In this document: piece after piece, positions 6,185-10,151 of the stretch
Layout: every line of letters starts with the position of its first letter
How positions within the stretch are numbered: position 1 is the stretch's first letter
From: Candidatus Bathyarchaeota archaeon
GTDB lineage: Archaea > Thermoproteota > Bathyarchaeia > 40CM-2-53-6
DNA length: 10,151 nucleotides
Assembly (NCBI GenBank): GCA_005882955.1
Contig: VBBB01000147.1
Span: 9,832 to 19,982, forward strand
Direction: 5' to 3'
The notes under the pieces: generated by a model
Database searches by the model: none
The model's input: only the letters and a program-made list of their open reading frames with translations
What the model was told of the DNA's origin: nothing
Made by a program: the position numbers and the translations under genes

Positions 6185-7463
6185 CGCGGATTTTCATCGC
6201 CGCGGTTACCTTGCCAATAGCGTAGATGTAAGCCCCAGTACGCATGTCCACGTTGTTCTCTTGGCTTGTCTTGTACACCTCAGCGAAGGCCTTCTTCATT
6301 ATCGCCTTCAATCTCTGGTCAACCTCCTCCGCGCTCCAGTAGAGATGCTGGAGATTCTGGACCCATTCGAGATAACTTGTGCTGACCCCTCCAGAATTCG
6401 CAAGTATGTCCGGAATCAACGTCACATTTCTCTTGAAAAGAATCTCATCAGCCTCCGGTGTAGTCGGACCATTGGCGCCTTCGGCCACGAGCTTCGCTTT
6501 GATCTTGGACGCGTTCTTTTCTGTGATAACGTCTTCAAGGGCGGCTGGGACAAGTATGTCGACGTCAAGCTCCAGTAGCTCTTCGTTCGTAATAGGCTCG
6601 CTCTCAGGCATGTTGACGATGTTGCCGGTCTTCTTCTTGTAAGCTGATACTTCGTTGAACCAGATTCCGTTCTTCTTGTAGGCTCCGCCTTTAGAATCGG
6701 AGACCGCGACGACTTTCACCCCCGCTTCTTCAAGGAACATATGAGCAAAAGATCCAACATTGCCAAAGCCCTGTACTGCACACGTCGCCTTTTTCAGGTC
6801 CATTTTTAGGTGTCTCGCTGCTTCTTCGACATTGATGGACACACCTCGGCCGGTGGCAGAATCTCGGCCAAGCGATCCCCCGATTATCAACGGTTTCCCG
6901 GTGACTACAGCGAAGGGATTGTTTCGTTCATTCTTGCTGTACTCATCCATGAACCATGCCATAGTCTGAGAATCTGTGTAAACGTCAGGTGCGGGAATGT
7001 CTCTGAAGGGACCAACTATCTCGCTGATCAAGGAAAAGAACGATCTCGAGAGTCTCTCTAGTTCCGAGTGAGAGAGTTGTTTGGGGTTGACTGTCACTCC
7101 TCCCTTGGCTCCGCCGAATGGGATGCCCGCAACCGCGCACTTCCAGGTCATCCACATTGAGAGTGCTTTTACCTCGTCTATCGTGACGTTAGGATGGAAT
7201 CTTATTCCCCCCTTGTAGGGTCCAAGGGCATTGTTGTGCTGGCTCCTGAAGCCTTGATAGAGGAGAATTCGGCCATCATCCATCTTGACTGGAAAGTTGA
7301 TGCTAAGAATTCGTCTGGGCTTTCGCAGAATCTCCTGAACGTTAGGGTCTAGTTTCATTATGTCGGCGGCTTTCTGGAACTGTTCCAGCGCCATGTCATA
7401 CTGGGTCTTCTGCATCCCCATGCTGACTGGGGCGGCGTCGTGTTTTGATGTAGTCTCCAGCAA
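6174..7463 (-). CDS. gdhA: Glutamate dehydrogenase
   Basis: Reversibly converts glutamate to 2-oxoglutarate and ammonia with NAD(P), linking nitrogen assimilation and carbon metabolism; cytoplasmic, usually hexameric. 429 residues, full length compared with about 420 in Pyrococcus. Landmarks: PVKMDDG (58-64), GPYKGGIRFHP with Lys84, WKCAVAGIPFGGAKGGV with catalytic Lys120, IPAPDVYTD (156-164), the GFGNVG nucleotide loop (232-237), VVAVSDSKGG (251-260), EGANGPTTPEAD (328-339), and a C-terminal MKIRGWV. Coenzyme preference cannot be decided. The TTG at 7463 has AGAAGG about eight bases upstream (complement of 7472-7477); an ATG at 7421 is nearer the family's usual N-terminus but lacks a ribosome site, so the start is not certain. 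Transcribed divergently from EF-1alpha. Confidence 0.96.
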   Translation of the reverse strand: MLETTSKHDAAPVSMGMQKTQYDMALEQFQKAADIMKLDPNVQEILRKPRRILSINFPVKMDDGRILLYQGFRSQHNNALGPYKGGIRFHPNVTIDEVKALSMWMTWKCAVAGIPFGGAKGGVTVNPKQLSHSELERLSRSFFSLISEIVGPFRDIPAPDVYTDSQTMAWFMDEYSKNERNNPFAVVTGKPLIIGGSLGRDSATGRGVSINVEEAARHLKMDLKKATCAVQGFGNVGSFAHMFLEEAGVKVVAVSDSKGGAYKKNGIWFNEVSAYKKKTGNIVNMPESEPITNEELLELDVDILVPAALEDVITEKNASKIKAKLVAEGANGPTTPEADEILFKRNVTLIPDILANSGGVSTSYLEWVQNLQHLYWSAEEVDQRLKAIMKKAFAEVYKTSQENNVDMRTGAYIYAIGKVTAAMKIRGWV

Positions 7464-7582
7464 CAGACGAGCCTTCTAAATCGGACACGCCACCGAGAAA
7501 TTCTCCATTTAGACCTTTCTTCACTCACAACCGAAAATGTTTGAATGAAAAATTCTCAGCGTCTTTTACAGATGGACAAGGC

Positions 7583-7592
7583 TTTTTATAAA
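7583..7592 (+). promoter_or_regulatory. TATA box of the EF-1alpha gene
   Basis: TTTTTATAAA, the strongest archaeal TATA match in the window. With the usual spacing, transcription would start near 7613, leaving a leader of about 30 bases. That leader contains AAGGAGA at 7624-7630, fourteen bases before the ATG at 7645. Confidence 0.65.
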
Positions 7593-7644
7593 GACCCCAG
7601 ACTTTCTTCGTTCCGTTTCACGTAAGGAGAGAATGAACTAGACA

Positions 7645-8945
7645 ATGTCCGCAAAGCCCCATCTCAACCTCATCGTGATGGGTCACGTAGACCATGGCAA
7701 GAGCACGTTGACAGGTCACTTGCTCTTCGATGCCGGATATATTGATCAGAAAACGATTGACAATTACGCGAAAGAATCAGAGAAGACTGGAGCCGGCGAC
7801 AACTTCAAGTTCGCCTGGGTCCTAGACACGATCAAAGAGGAACGAGAGAGAGGAGTCACCATTGACCTCTCATTCCAAAAATTCGAGACTCCTCATAACT
7901 TCTACACGATTATCGATGCGCCGGGACACCGTGACTTCATCAAGAACATGATTACAGGGGCTAGCCAGGCGGACGTTGCTATACTCGTAATTTCCGCAAA
8001 GAAGGGAGAATTCGAAGTAGCCATTGGACCTGGAGGCCAGGCGCGAGAACACGCGTACCTCGCAAGGACCCTCGGCGTTAAGCAACTGGTTGTGGCCATC
8101 AATAAGATGGACGACCAGACAGTCAAGTATACAAGGAAGCAAGAAAGGAACTGGAAGGACTGCTGAAGACTGTCGGCTATGATGTCTCCAAGATCAATTT
8201 CGTTCCCACCAGCGGATGGCTCGGAGATAATCTCGCCAAGAAGAGCTCCAATACTCCATGGTACAAGGGTCCCAGCATATTGGACGCGTTGGACGCTATT
8301 GTTCCACCTGCCAAGCCCCTTGACAAGCCACTGAGAGTCCCGATCCAGGACGTCTACACCATAACAGGAGTCGGGACTGTCCCAGTTGGACGGGTCGAGA
8401 CGGGAGTGTTGAAGGACGGGGACAAGGTCATCTTCATGCCCTCTGGCAAAGTCGGCGAGTGCAAGACAATCGAGACGCACCATGTCAGAATGACCAAGGC
8501 TGAACCCGGAGACAACATTGGGTTCAACATCCGTGGTGTTGCGAAGAATGAGATTGGGAGAGGTGAAGTCATGGGCCACACGGACAACCCCCCGACTGTC
8601 GCAAAGGCATTCGTCGGGCAAATAATCGTCATTTACCATCCAACCGCTATCGCTGCCGGATACACTCCGGTATTGCACGCTCACACCGCTACGGTTGGGG
8701 TAACCTTCGAGGAACTGATACGCAAGCTGGACCCGCGAACGGGTCAGGTAGTTGAGGAGAAACCTTCGTTCCTCAAAGTAGGCGACAGCGCTCTCGTCAA
8801 GATGCGGCCGCTCAGACCAATGGTGCTTGAAAACTTCAAGGACATTCCTGAGCTTGGACGATTCGCCATTCGTGACATGGGAGCCACAGTTGGCGTAGGA
8901 GTCGTCCAAGAGATCAAGGAAAAGGGCGAGATTCCGAAAGCGTAG
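7645..8945 (+). CDS. tuf: Translation elongation factor 1-alpha, frameshifted near 8131
   Basis: GTPase that delivers aminoacyl-tRNA to the ribosome. Frame 1 (from 7645) encodes GHVDHGKST (13-21), the DAPGH switch II motif (91-95) and NKMD (153-156) but then hits a TGA at 8164-8166. The frame that takes over reads KEARKELEGLLKTVGYDV, SGW (G5 motif), then domains 2 and 3 with VGTVPVGRVETGVLK, ETHHVRMTKAEPGDN, YTPVLHAHTA and GRFAIRDMGATVGVG, up to the TAG at 8943-8945. The switch falls at about 8128-8148. Relatives have about 14 residues between the Tyr after NKMD and the LLK-like motif; here about ten can be counted, so roughly 13 bases seem to be missing rather than one. As written the gene could not make a full protein, which for an essential factor suggests a sequence error, or else a second damaged copy. 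uS10 follows, as in many archaea. Confidence 0.93.
8128..8148 (+). other. Frameshift/deletion site in EF-1alpha
   Basis: Upstream protein ends sensibly at DDQTVKY; downstream protein resumes at KEARKELEGLL in the frame one base back. The stretch is a purine-rich run with repeated AAGGAA/AAGAAAGGAA units, which could promote slippage or mis-assembly. A loss of about four codons plus one base would restore both the frame and the family's usual spacing. Confidence 0.65.
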
Positions 8946-8984
8946 AATCCAACACGAACACTTCCCTTTCCATATTCTTAGGTA

Positions 8985-8998
8985 AACGGATTTCCGTT
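8985..8998 (+). terminator. Possible hairpin after EF-1alpha
   Basis: AACGGA and TCCGTT form a six-pair inverted repeat with a two-base centre (or five pairs with a four-base loop), 40 bases after the EF-1alpha stop. No long T-run follows directly, so a terminator role is only suggested by position. The remaining 8946-9147 gap holds the uS10 promoter and no recognisable RNA gene. Confidence 0.25.
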
Positions 8999-9081
8999 CA
9001 TTTGTTCAAGAATGGCGTAGCGGCTATTTCATCAAAAGTATCTGAGCAGAACGGATCATCGTTGCCCTCAAGATACCAATG

Positions 9082-9089
9082 TTTTTAAC
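9082..9089 (+). promoter_or_regulatory. Putative TATA box of the uS10 gene
   Basis: TTTTTAAC lies about 60 bases before the ATG at 9148, so a leader of roughly 35 bases is expected. It suggests that uS10 has its own promoter in addition to any read-through from EF-1alpha. The leader contains AAGG (9135-9138) about nine bases before the start as a weak ribosome site. Confidence 0.45.
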
Positions 9090-9147
9090 AGTACAGGGGC
9101 GGGCTGTGAACTCCGCGAGAAATGTAGAATGATGAAGGTATCTTGGA

Positions 9148-9456
9148 ATGGTCTCCAAAGCTAGAATTCGACTGTCCAGCACGGACCCCCAGGATATCAA
9201 CACAATATGCGCGGAAATCAAAGAGATAGCGGACAAGACGGGCGTCAAGCTAAAGGGGCCGATTCCTCTTCCGACCAAGAAGCTGATGGTCCCAACCCGA
9301 AAGTCGCCGGCCGGCCAGGGGACAAATACATTCGACAAGTGGGAGATGAGGATTCATAAACGGCTCATCGATGTGGACCCGAACGAGCGATTTTTGAAAA
9401 GGCTGATGAGGATTCGAGCTCCGGACGACGTTTTTATCGAGATTGAACTCGTGTAG
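9148..9456 (+). CDS. rpsJ: 30S ribosomal protein uS10
   Basis: Small-subunit ribosomal protein. The 102-residue length equals that of typical archaeal homologues, and the sequence matches throughout: MVSKARIRLSSTDP at the start, IKEIADKTGVKLKGPIPLPTKK, VPTRKSPAGQGT, KWEMRIHKRLID and the C-terminal LMRIRAPDDVFIEIELV. ATG at 9148 is the only sensible start. It lies 202 bases after EF-1alpha, a conserved archaeal pairing, here with its own promoter-like box between. No defects are seen. Confidence 0.97.
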   Translation: MVSKARIRLSSTDPQDINTICAEIKEIADKTGVKLKGPIPLPTKKLMVPTRKSPAGQGTNTFDKWEMRIHKRLIDVDPNERFLKRLMRIRAPDDVFIEIELV

Positions 9457-9507
9457 TCGTTCTACCGGCCTTTCTTACGTCCATACGACATAAGCGGCGT
9501 AGACTGC

Positions 9508-9524
9508 CGACTAGGAGTCGTTTT
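9508..9524 (+). terminator. Putative terminator after uS10
   Basis: CGACT and AGTCG form a perfect five-pair stem with an AGG loop, followed at once by TTTT (9521-9524), about 50 bases after the uS10 stop. This hairpin plus T-run fits transcription termination. The surrounding 9457-9609 gap otherwise shows no gene or RNA I can support. Confidence 0.4.
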
Positions 9525-9598
9525 GGACTGGAAGTTTCAGGGCAAGCGCTTAAGGGAAGCAACATAGCCGATAGATTTTTGGGGCCTCAAACCGAATC

Positions 9599-9604
9599 GA
9601 GGGG
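9599..9604 (+). promoter_or_regulatory. Ribosome-binding site of the zinc-finger membrane protein
   Basis: GAGGGG lies five bases before the TTG at 9610 and supports that non-ATG start; the frame is closed by a TAG at 9565-9567 and holds no earlier ATG, GTG or TTG. Confidence 0.5.
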
Positions 9605-9609
9605 TAGCA

Positions 9610-10151
9610 TTGGAGACCGAGAAATGTCCTGTCTGTGGGACCTCTGTCAAGAAAGAGAATCTGAAGGGACACTTGGAGCGGCTCCACTCGAAGCGAGCCG
9701 GCTCAGTGTCTGAAAGACAACCGGTCGTGAAATCGGTTTCAGTCTTCAGGAGCCATACGAAGAGAAATGTCGCGATTCTGGCTCTTTTGGCGTTAGTAGT
9801 CATCGGAGTGTCAGTAGCGGCGGCTAGCTATGACAGAGGGGTTCACTGGCATTCCCACCTGTCCGTGACACTAAACGGAAGTGCCTTCACGGTACCCGCG
9901 AATATAGGGATAGATTCGAGTTTGTGGAAGGATCACTCCTTGGACCAGTACGGAAGTGGGGCGGCGGCTCTACATACTCATGACACGTCAGGAACCATCC
10001 ATGTTGAGGTCAACACATCCCGTCGAGACTTTACCCTTCACGAGTTTCTCGCGATCTGGGGTCAGCGAAGTGACGGGAGCGCCATTGATGGGCATCCGGT
10101 GACTTCTCTTACCGTGTATGGGGTCCAGCAGACATCGCCTACAGGCGACGT
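9610..10151 (+). CDS. Membrane protein with N-terminal C2H2 zinc finger and His-rich outer domain (partial)
   Basis: Open to the window end; about 180 residues are visible. Residues 6-26 form a C2H2 finger, CPVC then HLERLH (C-x2-C-x11-H-x4-H). Residues 28-53 are a basic linker ending in HTKR, followed by one hydrophobic helix at 54-73 (VAILALLALVVIGVSVAAAS). By the positive-inside rule the finger is cytoplasmic and the rest is outside. The outer part begins GVHWHSHLSVTLNG (H79, H81, H83), then VPANIGID, LHTHDTSGTIHVEV and FTLHEFLAIWG. The HxH and LHTHD-SG-IHVE motifs resemble an uncharacterised archaeal/bacterial domain I recall mostly from hypothetical proteins; the clustered His suggest metal binding, which is inference. 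TTG start with a GAGGGG ribosome site. Function unknown. No domain after residue 180 can be judged. Confidence 0.82.
   Translation, partial: METEKCPVCGTSVKKENLKGHLERLHSKRAGSVSERQPVVKSVSVFRSHTKRNVAILALLALVVIGVSVAAASYDRGVHWHSHLSVTLNGSAFTVPANIGIDSSLWKDHSLDQYGSGAAALHTHDTSGTIHVEVNTSRRDFTLHEFLAIWGQRSDGSAIDGHPVTSLTVYGVQQTSPTGD

Noticed and set aside
7902..8909. A 335-codon open frame on the minus strand, longer than the broken EF-1alpha halves
   Set aside because: It is antisense to EF-1alpha on both sides of its frameshift, its product shows no family motif, and the opposite strand encodes unmistakable EF-1alpha.
8280..8945. A separate 221-residue gene starting at TTG 8280
   Set aside because: EF-1alpha similarity in this frame continues upstream to about 8131 (including SGW and the KTVGYDV region), so this is the second part of the frameshifted gene.
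8946..9147. Possible riboswitch or RNA gene in the EF-1alpha to uS10 gap
   Set aside because: Only a short inverted repeat and a TATA-like box are visible; no larger pairing pattern was found by eye.
9457..9609. Possible tRNA or small RNA after uS10
   Set aside because: No T-loop-like GTTCRA sequence or cloverleaf arms could be built; only the short hairpin followed by TTTT is supported.
9537..9803. Minus-strand open frame of 88 codons
   Set aside because: It is antisense to the zinc-finger membrane protein, which has clear C2H2 and transmembrane features and a ribosome site.

Overview
This window looks like a chromosomal segment of an archaeon, probably from the Thaumarchaeota/Bathyarchaeota side of the TACK group; the phylum is an inference. 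The archaeal signs are an archaeal-type uS2 followed by a MEMO-family gene and mevalonate kinase, a UbiA-type archaeal lipid prenyltransferase, an archaeal EF-1alpha next to an archaeal-length uS10, TATA-like boxes at archaeal promoter distances, and frequent TTG/GTG starts. I see no mobile element, CRISPR array, tRNA or rRNA.

Layout: (1) Positions 1-4798, plus strand, hold the end of rpsB, a MEMO-family gene, mevalonate kinase, a frameshifted Nudix gene that is a paralogue of isopentenyl-diphosphate isomerase, a type 1 isopentenyl-diphosphate isomerase (idi), and a class II HMG-CoA reductase. (2) Positions 4739-5647, minus strand, encode a UbiA prenyltransferase, probably digeranylgeranylglyceryl phosphate synthase, overlapping the HMG-CoA reductase gene tail to tail. 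(3) Positions 5702-6157 encode a ferritin-like di-iron protein, divergent from ubiA. (4) Positions 6174-7463, minus strand, encode glutamate dehydrogenase. (5) Positions 7645-9456 hold EF-1alpha (frameshifted as given) and ribosomal protein uS10. (6) From 9610 to the window end lies a membrane-anchored protein with an N-terminal C2H2 zinc finger and a histidine-rich outer domain.

The first half is mostly an isoprenoid and membrane-lipid block: HMG-CoA reductase makes mevalonate, mevalonate kinase phosphorylates it, IDI interconverts IPP and DMAPP, and the UbiA enzyme attaches the second geranylgeranyl chain of archaeal ether lipids. The steps between phosphomevalonate and IPP are not in the window; isopentenyl phosphate kinase, often beside mevalonate kinase in archaea, is missing from its expected place.

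The most striking observations are: (a) a tandem pair of IDI-fold genes in which the first keeps the metal-site residues but has Ser in place of the catalytic Cys; (b) an apparent in-frame loss of about eight codons at the catalytic Glu loop of HMG-CoA reductase; (c) a frameshift with an apparent deletion of about 13 bases in EF-1alpha and a one-base shift in a TTTTCCCC run in the Nudix gene. Three coding lesions in one window, two of them in normally essential genes, make assembly or consensus error a serious possibility. I did not find a convincing new multi-gene system such as a defence island; the IDI paralogue and the zinc-finger membrane protein are the best candidates for undescribed biology.
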